A stretch of DNA of 64,000 nt from Limnobaculum xujianqingii (GTDB lineage: Bacteria > Pseudomonadota > Gammaproteobacteria > Enterobacterales > Enterobacteriaceae), in assembly GCF_013394855.1 (NCBI RefSeq), contig NZ_JABMLK010000002.1, forward strand, positions 124,001 through 188,000. Direction: 5' to 3'. The notes beneath the pieces are model-generated. The model searched no databases and was not told where the DNA came from. It worked only from the letters and a program-made list of their open reading frames with translations. This document shows, in pieces, positions 8,201-18,700 of the stretch. The translations under genes were made by a program, and so were the position numbers. Each line of letters starts with the position of its first letter. The first letter of the stretch is position 1.

Positions 8201-10682
8201 AGTCGGTGCCGTTGGTTCTGGCGGTGTGAATATCGCTTCCGGTGCGTCAATGTTTGTTGATACACCTTCCTCTGGAAATTACAGCTTTAATAATGCCCTG
8301 ACCGGCAACGGTTTACTTCAGGTGGGGTTACTTAACGCCAGTAATACTTTCCAGTTTGGTAGCGGAGCCGGTAATGCGTTTGCCGGTACGGTGCAACTGG
8401 GTAACAGCAGTTTTGCACTATCTGGTACTAATACCTCGGTACTAACCAATGCCACCTTACAGCTGGATAGTGGCAGCACCACCTCGGTAGGGGCTGGCAC
8501 TCAGAATATTGGTGGATTGACGCTAAATGGCGGCTCGCTGATTTTTAATAATCTGGCGACTGGGGTGATTAACACCGGCGCGTTAACGCTGACTTCCGGA
8601 AGCGTCGCCATTGATCCCAGCGCGATTACTAATATTAGCGGTAATATTCTGGGTCAGGATGACGGCGTTGATTTTCGTTTAATTACCGCCAGCAGCGTAG
8701 CTGGCAGTGCTGCAAATCTGACGCTGACGGATCTTTCAGGTAATCCGGTGGTTGAAACCGCAGATGTTATTCAGAATAGCAATCTGGTTGCCATTGGCTC
8801 CTACGACTTCGCGCTGGGTGATGATGCTACCGGACTTTATACCCGCTACTCTCTGTCGCAGTTGGATTTGCAGAATGGGCAGACGTTAACGCTATCTGGC
8901 GATGCGACAGCGCCAACCGGTATGGATGAATTACATGCCAAAATCACCGGCAGCGGCAGCCTGCTAATCAATGCAACCAACAGTATTACCCTGAATAATC
9001 TGGCGAATGATTATAGCGGTGCCACCACGGTAGGTACCGGCTCGTTGATTCTTGGCAGTAATAATGCATTGGGGAATACCAGCGGTCTGACCATCAATAG
9101 TGGTGCTACCGCTAATCTGAATGGTAAAACTCAAACGATAGGTTTGCTAAACGGCGCAGGCAGTTTGAATGTTAATGCGGGTGATTTGGTTATTACTGGT
9201 GGTGGCTTCCTTAGCGGTGTTATCAGCGGTAGTGCCGGTAATCTTACCCTGCAAGGGGGGGATTTATTATTAACCGGTAATAACAGCTATACCGGTACCA
9301 CCAATATTAATAGCGGCACAACGCTACAAATTGGCAACGGTAATACTACTGGGGATTATGCCGGAAATATTGCCAACAACGGTCAGGTTGTTTTTAACCG
9401 TAGCAATGCTTCATCCTATACCGGAATCATTAGCGGTAGTGGTTATCTGTCAAAATTTGGTACAGGTACGCTGACTCTGAGCGGTGTTAATACTTATCAG
9501 GGTGGTAGTCAAATCAGCTTCGGTACTGTGGTCGCTACTCAGGGTAACGCACTGGGAACTGGCACGGTTAACAATAATTCAACGCTGGAGTTGAATTTCG
9601 CCAGCGACAGTACACTCAGTAACGTTTTAACCGGGGCGGGTTATCTGGTAAAAACCGGTTCCGGTATAGCCACTCTGAACAGCCTTGGCTCCACCCAGGG
9701 CAATATTACGGTTAATCAGGGCACTTTAGCCTTCACCCAAGACGGCATATTTAATGCCACCAGTTTGACGACCGCCGATGGAGCAACAACCGATCTGGCA
9801 GGAGAGTCCATTCTAAACCTGAGCGGTGCATTAACTCAAAACAACACTTCCATATTAAATGTCGGCGTAGGCAGCGGCCAGACCGCAATTAACGCCGATA
9901 CCGCCTCACTGGGCGGTACACTCAACATCACCGATTTCAATGCTAATGTACCGAATAACGCCAGTGCATTAATTGGTACTGAATTTACTGTTATTCATAC
10001 CATCAATGGCATCACTAATGATTTTACTACCGTCGATCTGGATGGCGTGCAAAGTGATGTGGATTACCTGACGCTGGCCGGTCGGGTAGTTAACGGCGTG
10101 GACTACAATGTAGGTCTTCATTTGACCTGGCAGGCCGGTGCCTTATTAGGCAATGGGGTATTTACGCTGGGTGATGCCAGTGACCTGTTTAATGTGGATG
10201 TAGTACTGGCGGACCAGACCGGACCTTTTACCAGCAATTGGGATGGTAAAACGCTGACCAAAGAGGGCGCTGGTACCCTGCAACTCTCCTCGGTGAATAC
10301 TTACACCGGTAGCACCCTGATTAATGGTGGCACCTTACAGACAGGCATTGCTAATGCCTTTGCTACCAGTAGTAATGTGACAGTGAATAGCGGCGCTACG
10401 CTGGATTTGAACAACTTTAATCAGCAAGCCAATAATCTGAGCGGCGGGGGAAGTATTACGCTGGGTAGCGCGGCATTAACCGCTAATAACAGTACAGATA
10501 CCGCTTTTGGTGGTGTCATTAGTGGAACGGGTAATCTGATTAAAGACAGTACCGGAACCCTGACGCTGAGCGGTATTAATACCTATCAGGGGGGAACCAC
10601 TATCAACACCGGTACCCTGAAGGTGACTCAGGGGGGGCTCTGGGAACCGGAGCCGTTAATAATAACGATATGTTGGAGCTGA
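5274..10682 (+). CDS. autotransporter passenger, N-terminal part (signal peptide and beta-helix)
   Basis: 1,802 codons from ATG 5274 (AGGA at 5262-5265). The long N-terminus with a basic extension before the hydrophobic core (IVLAFPALYLSLS) and likely cleavage after PIQA (near residue 39) is the extended signal peptide of large autotransporters. Residues ~170-420 carry repeated NFxxN and GGAI/GGAL motifs as in polymorphic outer-membrane-type beta-helices (FGGAIDFWG, YGGAIYYDAG, GGGIYLKTG). From about residue 640 on, PATR-type repeats follow, and the first 363-residue unit with FNVDVVLADQTGPF lies near residue 1640. The frame runs off after the G-tract at 10631-10637; the last ~17 codons (LWEPEPLI...) are out of register and not genuine. 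Confidence 0.85.
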   Translation: MNKKHNIRNSSEHRFNSLHKAIVLAFPALYLSLSMPIQAATTLTEGQDIYTNGLNTGAYDLFLGGNVSWNTMFAMNNAAKTVITIDGNNYTITANGSSTQRLLDITQVSNTVSITNATITSKPFTGPRYSLIRLYQLNDKVDINLEGTTFLDIGPTDYNTYASADYGPILSIRGSTGGVMNVDGGTAGVLFKGNHGLADQPGVVGLYSNNTMNFTGKVTFDNNWTANYGGALTVFDIAGSKMSFAGETNFTNNHSSVFGGAIDFWGASAVMDFNGPATFTGNYVYGTTTNSFDYPDHVDDQHTRGGAINIGYLSPGATGLNLNFNNNTIFKGNFVIDPKTNYNALGGAVSAYGNGGNYNYFMNFNGATTFDGNYVYSLTGSGYGGAIYYDAGAAATLNLGQGSSVINNYAKTQGGGIYLKTGTINLKANGGDILFQGNRQGASFALIGSGPLYAPVVGSGNPNAIYLGGTGSLNLDTSAGNFIQFYDPIASVSTATITVNKTGAGEVLFHGNSSNPGDPLYNSDIQTNTNVNGGAFSLTNGVSYGNSGFGIFAVNNGGTVQGSNNSILQAKNININSGGTVAANGGIFNLNAGTGGVVSTAGRFGGFGTIVAPSISLSTSAANVSTADIAAGNTLILDSLLTNAGSFSKAGAGTLVLTKTNTYTGATSVSEGTLQANNTNVIAASSGLNITGGVFNLNNFNQTLKSLSGTGGAITTGTGVLTVNSTNTTSYAGTISGNGNLLKQGTGGLTLTGNVTLNAPGSELLVTGGSLNISGGSQTQITKGTVDSNAALNLSDTGTNVQFNDLYVGNSASSSSTFFINSGAQAHINNILYIGSLANSQGSVLVNGAGTLLDANSVLVGNGAGGGTLNLNNSGVLLTSKLQRGTGTIGAVDFNGGILQAKGDSTDFISGFSEGELTLGASGGTIDSNGFNIATDNIFNRTGRLTKIGSGTFTLTGVNTYTGGTSVSGGTLRLTGVGAVGSGGVNIASGASMFVDTPSSGNYSFNNALTGNGLLQVGLLNASNTFQFGSGAGNAFAGTVQLGNSSFALSGTNTSVLTNATLQLDSGSTTSVGAGTQNIGGLTLNGGSLIFNNLATGVINTGALTLTSGSVAIDPSAITNISGNILGQDDGVDFRLITASSVAGSAANLTLTDLSGNPVVETADVIQNSNLVAIGSYDFALGDDATGLYTRYSLSQLDLQNGQTLTLSGDATAPTGMDELHAKITGSGSLLINATNSITLNNLANDYSGATTVGTGSLILGSNNALGNTSGLTINSGATANLNGKTQTIGLLNGAGSLNVNAGDLVITGGGFLSGVISGSAGNLTLQGGDLLLTGNNSYTGTTNINSGTTLQIGNGNTTGDYAGNIANNGQVVFNRSNASSYTGIISGSGYLSKFGTGTLTLSGVNTYQGGSQISFGTVVATQGNALGTGTVNNNSTLELNFASDSTLSNVLTGAGYLVKTGSGIATLNSLGSTQGNITVNQGTLAFTQDGIFNATSLTTADGATTDLAGESILNLSGALTQNNTSILNVGVGSGQTAINADTASLGGTLNITDFNANVPNNASALIGTEFTVIHTINGITNDFTTVDLDGVQSDVDYLTLAGRVVNGVDYNVGLHLTWQAGALLGNGVFTLGDASDLFNVDVVLADQTGPFTSNWDGKTLTKEGAGTLQLSSVNTYTGSTLINGGTLQTGIANAFATSSNVTVNSGATLDLNNFNQQANNLSGGGSITLGSAALTANNSTDTAFGGVISGTGNLIKDSTGTLTLSGINTYQGGTTINTGTLKVTQGGLWEPEPLIITICWS

Positions 10683-12727
10683 ATTTTTCCGGCATCAGTA
10701 CATTAAGCAATGTGTTAAGCGGTACTGGTTATCTGATGAAAACCGGTACCGGTACCGCCATATTAGACAGTGTTGGTTCCAGCCAGGGCAATATTGTCGT
10801 TAATCAGGGGACTTTGGCTTTTGTTCAGGATGGGGTATTTAATGCCGACCATCTGACAACGGCTGACGGAGCCACCACCTCTCTGGCGGGAGAATCCATT
10901 CTGAACCTGAGTGGATCGCTAACCCAAAACAGTACTTCAGTATTGAATGTTGGTGTAGGCAGCGGTCAGACCGCGATTAATGCAGATACTGCCTCACTGG
11001 GCGGCACGCTTAATATTACTGATTTCAGCGTCAATGTACCAAATAACGCCAGTGCATTAGTCAGTACTGAATTTACTGTTATTCATACTACCAACGGCAT
11101 CACCAATGACTTTTCTACTGTCGATTTGGGTGGCGCGCACAGCGATCTGGATTACCTGACGCTGGCGGGACGGGTAGTTAACGGCGTGGATTATAACGTT
11201 GGCCTTCACCTGACCTGGCAGGCCGGTGCTTTACTAGGCAACGGTATCTTTACGGTAGGCAATGCCAGCGACCTGTTTAATGTGGATCTCGTACTGGCGG
11301 ACCAAACCGGGCCTTTTACCAGCAATTGGGATGGTAAAACTCTGACTAAAGAAGGCGCAGGCACGCTGCAACTCTCCTCGGTTAATACCTATACAGGTGA
11401 CACTCTGATTAATGCAGGAACGCTGGAAACTGGCATTACTAATGCTTTTGCCACCAGCGGCAATGTAGTGGTGGCCAACGGCGCTACATTAAATCTGAAT
11501 AACCTGGCTCAACAGGCTAATAATCTGAGCGGTGATGGGCATATCACATTAGGCAGCGCAATCTTAACAGCCAATAATACAGCAAGCAGTACCTTTAATG
11601 GTGATATTAGTGGTACCGGTAGCCTGGTTAAATCAGGAAACGGGACTTTGATATTGAGTGGGGTGAATAGTTACAGCGGCGGTACCACGATCGCAGAAAA
11701 TGTTCTGGGGATAACTCAAGGAGGAGCGTTAGGTTCAGGTACGGTAATTAACCATGGTGAGCTAAACCTGTATTTTGTTACAGACAGTACATTAGCCAAC
11801 GTTATAACCGGGGCTGGCAGTATAGCAAAAAATGGTGCTGGTAATGCGATATTAACCGGTGCTGGTGCAGATTTAGGCTTAGTAAACGTTAACGAAGGAA
11901 CATTAACGCTCGCTTCCGGCGATACCATGAACATGACCGGGCTAAGGACCGCTGCCGGTGCCACAACGGCAGTCGAGGGTGATAGCTCATTAAATCTGAC
12001 TGTTTCAGGATTGACTCAGGATAGTGGTGCCACGCTGAAGATAACAAAAGGTAGCTCCTCACTTCCGGTTATTCAGTCTGGAGGGGCCGTACTGAATGGC
12101 GCCCTGAATCTTAATGGTTACACTTTTACTGCTGCTGGTTCAGCCAGCGGGCTCGACGATGAGATGTACACCCTTATTCATACTACCGGTGGAATCAGTG
12201 GTGATTTCAGCAGTATTGATTTTGGTGCAACAAGTAGTGTGGATTACCTGACTCTTGGTGGTCGGATAGTTAACGGTATCGATTATCACGTTGGCCTGGG
12301 GCTCACCTGGTTGGCGGGTCCTGCATCGGGCAATGGTTTGTTTACTCTGACTGATGCCAGCGACATGTTTAATGTGGATGTGGTGCTGGCGGATCAAACC
12401 GGGCCATTTACCAGTACCTGGGATGGTAAAACCCTGACCAAAGATGGGTTAGGTACACTGATACTTTCATCGGCCAATACTTACACTGGCGATACTCTGA
12501 TTAATGCGGGAACGCTGGAAACCGGAATCGCTAATGCCTTTGCCAGCAGCAGTAATGTGGTAGTGGGCAGTGGTGCTATGTTGAATCTGAATAGCTTTGA
12601 TCAACAGGCCAACAACCTGAGCGGCGCTGGTAGTATCAAATTAGGTAGTGCAGCCCTGACGGCGAGCAACAACATTAATAGCACTTTTAGCGGCAATATT
12701 GTTGGTGATGGAACTGAACTTTGCTAA
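10670..12727 (+). CDS. autotransporter passenger, second frame segment
   Basis: About 685 codons continuing the passenger in the -1 frame after the G-tract. The true continuation begins at about 10631, reading TQGGALGTGAVNNNDMLELNF once one G is added. It contains two repeat units, each with the DYLTLAGRVVNG(V)DYNVGL, FNVD(L/V)VLADQTGPFTS and GTLQLSSVNTYTGDT motifs or close variants. It ends in FSGNIVGDG at 12712 and then leaves register where the out-of-frame block begins (TELC and stop TAA at 12725-12727). It cannot be translated separately in any obvious way, as there is no ribosome binding site at its first ATG. Confidence 0.75.
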   Translation: MLELNFSGISTLSNVLSGTGYLMKTGTGTAILDSVGSSQGNIVVNQGTLAFVQDGVFNADHLTTADGATTSLAGESILNLSGSLTQNSTSVLNVGVGSGQTAINADTASLGGTLNITDFSVNVPNNASALVSTEFTVIHTTNGITNDFSTVDLGGAHSDLDYLTLAGRVVNGVDYNVGLHLTWQAGALLGNGIFTVGNASDLFNVDLVLADQTGPFTSNWDGKTLTKEGAGTLQLSSVNTYTGDTLINAGTLETGITNAFATSGNVVVANGATLNLNNLAQQANNLSGDGHITLGSAILTANNTASSTFNGDISGTGSLVKSGNGTLILSGVNSYSGGTTIAENVLGITQGGALGSGTVINHGELNLYFVTDSTLANVITGAGSIAKNGAGNAILTGAGADLGLVNVNEGTLTLASGDTMNMTGLRTAAGATTAVEGDSSLNLTVSGLTQDSGATLKITKGSSSLPVIQSGGAVLNGALNLNGYTFTAAGSASGLDDEMYTLIHTTGGISGDFSSIDFGATSSVDYLTLGGRIVNGIDYHVGLGLTWLAGPASGNGLFTLTDASDMFNVDVVLADQTGPFTSTWDGKTLTKDGLGTLILSSANTYTGDTLINAGTLETGIANAFASSSNVVVGSGAMLNLNSFDQQANNLSGAGSIKLGSAALTASNNINSTFSGNIVGDGTELC

Positions 12728-15700
12728 CGACAGCACGCTGAATAACCTGTTAAGCGGTAGTGGTAGTCTGACCAAAACCGGCACCGGTATTGCTACGCTG
12801 AATGGTACGGGTTCAACGCAGGGAGCCATCAATGTCAATCAGGGTACGTTAAATCTGGCTCAAAACATGGAGCTTAACGGAACCAGTCTGACCACGGCTA
12901 ACGGTGCGACCACTTCTCTTTCTCTGGATGCCCTGATTAACCTCAGTGGTGCATTAACTCAAAATAGTACAGCGACCTTAAATATTAATACCGGCGGTGC
13001 GCAACCGGCCATTACTGCGGATTCAGCATCGCTGGACGGTGCTCTGAATGTGACTGGCTTTACCACCAGTGCTCCAACCAGCGCCAGTGCATTACCGGGT
13101 ACAGAATTTACTATTATCCATACCACTAACGGCATTATTGGTGACTTTGCTGCTGTCGATTTGGGCGGAGCGACCAGCAATGTAGACTACCTGACGCTGG
13201 CTGGTCGGGTGGTTAACGGTGTGGATTACAACGTCGGCTTTGGACTGACCTGGCTGGCTGGTGATGCGCTGGGCAACGGTACTTTCACTCTGATCAATGC
13301 CGGTGACCTGTTTAATGTGGATGTGGTACTGGCAGATCAAACCGGCACCTTTGCCAGCAATTGGGATGGCAAGAGCCTGACCAAAGAAGGGCTGGGCACC
13401 CTGCAACTCTCTTCGGTGAATACCTACACCGGCAGTACCCTGATTAATGGTGGAACGCTGGAAACCGGTATCGCCAATGCGTTTGCTACCAGTAGTAATG
13501 TGGTGGTTGCCAGCGGTGGTACGCTGAATCTGAATGGTTTTAATCAGCAGGCGAATAACCTGAGTGGCGCAGGTAACATTACATTGCGTAATGCGGTACT
13601 GACCGCCAACAACAATGCTGATACCGCCTTTGACGGCGAGATCGGTGGTGCAGGCAGTCTGATTAAAACCGGTACCGGCACCCTGACCTTAAGCGGGATG
13701 AATATCTATCAGGGTGGCAGTACCCTCAGTGGCGGTACACTGGTTGCGACCAATGGTTTGGCGTTGGGAAGCGGCGACATTGAGAATAACGCGACGCTGG
13801 AGTTAAATTTTGCCAGCGACAGCGATCTGGGCAATGTACTGAGCGGTAGTCTGGTGAAAACTGGAGCCGGTGTTGCTTCGCTAAGTGCGGTTGGCTCAGC
13901 TCAGGGGGCGGTGAGCGTTAATCAGGGAACATTAAGTTTCACTCAGGATGGCATCTTTACTGCCGACAGCCTGACCACTGCCAATGGTGCTACTACCTCA
14001 CTGGCAGGGGAATCTATTTTGAACCTGAGCGGTGCATTAACCCAAAACAGCACGGCGGTGCTAAATGTTGGGGTGGGTACCGGTCAGACGGCAATTAATG
14101 CAGATACTGCTTCGCTGGGCGGTACCCTCAATATTACTGATTTCAATACTAATGTGCCGAACAGTGCCAGCGCCCTAACCAGTACTGAGTTTACCGTTAT
14201 TCATACTACCAACGGTATCACTAATGACTTTACCAGCGTTGATTTGGGTGGAGCGCAGAGCAATGTGGACTACCTGACGCTGGCGGGACGGGTGGTTAAC
14301 GGTGTAGATTACAACGTCGGCTTTGGCCTGACCTGGTTGGCAGGTACTGCGCTGGGCGACGGTACCTTTACCCTGAGTGATGCCAGCGATCTGTTTAATG
14401 TAGACGTAGTATTAGCAGACCAAACCGGGCCGTTTACCAGTAACTGGGATGGCAAAACCCTGACTAAAGCCGGACTGGGTACGCTACAACTCTCCTCGGT
14501 GAATACCTACACTGGAGACACTCTGATAAATGGCGGCACTTTGCAGACGGGTATCGCCAATGCCTTTGCTACCAGCGCTAATGTGACAGTTGCCAGCGGC
14601 GCTACGTTGGATCTGAATAATTTTAATCAGCAGGCGAATAACCTGAGTGGCGCAGGCAACATTACACTGCGTAATGCAGCACTGACAGCCAATAACAGCA
14701 GTGATACCACTTTTGACGGCGAGATCGGTGGCGCAGGCAGCCTGATTAAAACTGGCACCGGTACCCTGACCTTAAGTGGAGTGAACAGCTATCAGGGTGG
14801 TAGTACCCTCAGTGGCGGTACACTGGTTGCGACCAATGGTTTGGCATTGGGGCTCGGCGACATTGAAAACAATGCGACGCTGGAATTGAATTTTGCCAGC
14901 GATAGTGCGCTGGATAATCTACTGAGTGGCAGCGGTAGTCTGGTGAAAACCGGCAGCGGTATTGCCACCTTAAGCGCGGTTGGCTCAACTCAGGGCGCGG
15001 TGAGTGTCGATCAGGGCACATTAAGTTTCACTCAAAACGGCGGTTTTGGTGCAACCAGCCTGACCACCGCCGATGGTGCCAGCACTTCACTGGCAGGTGA
15101 CGCAGTTCTGAACCTGAGCGGTGCGCTAACGCAAAACAACAGCGCAATACTCAACGTTGTCGTGGGTAACGGTGTGACCGCAGTGAATGCAGATACCGCC
15201 TCATTAGGTGGCACTCTTAATATCACCGGTTTTAATACCACGTTGCCAGGCAGCGCCAGTGCTTTAACCAGCACGGAATTTACCGTTATTCATACCGTTA
15301 ACGGCATCACTAATGACTTTGCGCAGGTGGATTTAGGTGGTGCTGAAAGCGATGTGGATTACCTGACGTTAGCTGGCCGGGTAGTTAACGGCGTAGATTA
15401 CAACGTAGGTTTTGGCCTGACCTGGCTGGCGGGAACGTCACTGGGCAACGGTACCTTTACCTTAACTAACACCAGCGACCTGTTTAATGTCGATGTGGTA
15501 TTAGCCGATCAAACCGAGCCGTTTACCAGCATCTGGGATGGTAAGAGCCTGACCAAAGCGGGTTTGGGTACATTACAACTCTCCTCCGTCAATACCTACA
15601 CAGGTAGTACTCTGATTAATGCAGGTACTCTGCAAGCTGGCATTGCCAATGCCTTTGCCTCCAGTAGTGATGTTGCCGTAGGTAGCACCGCCACGCTGGA

Positions 15701-18700
15701 TCTGAACAACTTTAATCAACAGGCTAATAATCTCAGCGGTAGCGGTAGTATTCTGCTGGGCAGCGCAGAGTTAACGGCTAATAACAGTGCTGATACTACC
15801 TTTAGCGGTGTAATTGAGGGTACCGGCAGTCTGAGCAAAACTGGCACTGGTACATTGATTCTGAGTGGTGAAAATACTTATGAAGGTGGTAGTAGCATTA
15901 GCGCAGGTACGCTGATCGCCACCCAGGGTAATGCACTGGGGACGGGAGACATCAATAACAGCGCTACGCTGGAGCTTAACTTCCTGACGGACAGCACTCT
16001 GAGCAATCTTTTGTCAGGCAGTGGAACACTGATTAAAAGTGGAGCAGGTATAGCAACGCTAAATGCCGTTGGTTCTGAACAGGGCAATGTTGAGGTTAAC
16101 AATGGCACGCTGAATTTTGTTCAAACCGGCGCGTTCACAGCGGCAAACCTGACTACGGCGGCAAATGCCACCACTATGCTGGCAGCGAATGCCACATTAA
16201 ATCTCAGCGGTGCGTTAACACAAAATACCGATTCAATTTTAGACGTTACTCTGGGCATCGATTACCCAATTATTAGTGCAGCGACTGCTGCTCTGGATGG
16301 TTCACTCAAAGTATCAGGTATTGATACCAGCACGATGCCAGTCAATGCCAGCGACCTGAATGGCACCAATTTTACTATTATCCACACCACCGGAGGGATT
16401 AGTGGTGATTTCAGCTCTGTGGATTTAGGTGGTGCCAGCAGCAGCGTGGACTATCTGACTCTGGCTGGCCGGATAGTTAATGGTGTGGATTATAATGTGG
16501 GCCTTGGTCTGACCTGGCAGGCGGGTAACGCGTTGGGCAACGGTACCTTTACGCTAACTAACGCCGGTGACCTGTTTAATGTGGATGTGGTGTTAGCCGA
16601 TCAAACCGGGCCATTTACCAGCAACTGGGATGGCAAGAGCCTGACCAAAATGGGGCTGGGCACATTACAACTCTCTTCTGTCAATACTTATCTTGGAAGT
16701 ACCCTGATTAATGAGGGTACCTTGCAGGTGGGCATTGCCAATGCTTTTGCCATCAGTCGCGATATCACTGTAGCCAGTGGTGCCACGCTGGATCTGAACA
16801 ACTTTGACCAACGGGCTAATAACCTGAGTGGCGCAGGTAATATTCTGTTAGGCAGTGCAGTGTTAACCGCCAACAACAGTGCGGATACCACCTTTAGCGG
16901 TGTGATTGATGGTACCGGCAGTCTGAGCAAAACCGGGTCCGGTACCCTGACCTTAAGTGGTGTGAATGGCTATCAGGGGGGCAGTGATTTCCTTGATGGT
17001 AAAGTTATTGCTACTCAGGGGAGTGCGTTGGGAACCAGTGATATTGGTAGTGCAGGAACACTGGAACTGAACTTCGCAACTGACAGCACGTTGAGCAACA
17101 GGATACATGGTGGGGGTAGCCTGATAAAATCTGGTGCAGGTGTTGCTACATTGAGTGGTATTGGTTCGACCCAAGGTAACATCGATGTTAATCAGGGCAC
17201 GCTGAATTTTGCCCAGATTGGTGCATTTAACGGTTTCAATATGACAACGGCTAATGGTGCCAGCACTTCGGTTGAGGCTAACGCTTTGCTGAACCTGAGT
17301 GGTGTATTCACACAGAACGCAACGTCTACATTAAATGTCGCTGTAGGTAGCGTTCAGCCGGTGATTACCGCCGATACCGCAGCGCTGGATGGTACGTTAA
17401 ATATCACCGGATTCACCAGCGGAGCCCCAACCAGTGCCAGCGCATTAGCCAGTAGTGATTTTACGATTATCCATACCCTCAACGGTATCACCGGTGACTT
17501 TACGACAATTGATTTAGGCGGAGCTGCCAGTACTGTGGATTATCTGACCTTAGCTGGTCGGGTGGTGAACAATGCTGATTATAACGTCGGCTTTGGCCTC
17601 ACCTGGCTGGCAGGAAGTTCACTGGGCAACGGGACCTTTACCCTGGCCAATTCCGGTGACCTGTTTAATGTGGACGTGGTGTTAGCCGATCAGACCGGTC
17701 CATTTACCAGCACCTGGGACGGCAAGAGCCTGACCAAGGCAGGATTGGGTACGTTACAACTCTCTTCCGTCAACACTTACACCGGCAGTACGTTAGTGAA
17801 TGGCGGCACCTTACAGACCGGTATCGCCAATGCCTTCGCCACCAGCAGTGATGTAACGGTGGCCAGTGGAGCCACGTTGGATCTGAATGATTTCGCACAA
17901 CAGGCCAATAACCTGAGCGGCGCGGGCAGTATCTTATTAGGCAGCGCGGCGTTAACCGCTAACAATATTGCCAGTACTACCTTTAGCGGTGTGATTGATG
18001 GTGCAGGCAGCCTGAGCAAAACCGGTACCGGCACGCTGACATTAAGCGGGGCCAATACCTATCAGGGTGGCAGCACCCTCAGCGCCGGAACGCTGGTGGC
18101 AACACAGGGTAGCGCGCTGGGAACCGGCGCTATCGATAATGGCGCCACGCTGGAACTGAACTTTGCCAGCGACAGCACATTAGCCAATGTATTAAGCGGC
18201 AGCGGTAGCCTGAATAAAACCGGCACGGGTATTGCCATTTTGAGTGGCGCAGGTTCGACGCAGGGCGCCATCAACGTCAATCAGGGCACGCTGAACTTTG
18301 CCCAGAGCGGGGTATTTAACGGCAGCAGCCTGACCACTGCTAATGATGCCAGCACCTCGGTGGTGGCAGATTCCTCACTGAATCTGAGCGGGGCGCTGAC
18401 GCAAAATGCCACTTCCACCCTGAATGTGGCGGTGGGCAGCGTCCAGCCGGTGATCACCGCCGATAGTGCCGCATTAAGCGGCACGCTGAATATCACCGGA
18501 TTTACCACCGGAGCCCCAACCAGCGCCAGCGCCTTAACCAACACTGAATTTACCGTGATTCATACCACCGGAGCCGGTGGTATCAGCGGTGACTTCACGA
18601 CGATTGATTTAGGCGGGGCCGCCAGTACTGTGGATTACCTGACCTTAGCCGGTCGGGTGGTCAACAACGCAGATTATAACGTGGGCTTTGGCCTCACCTG

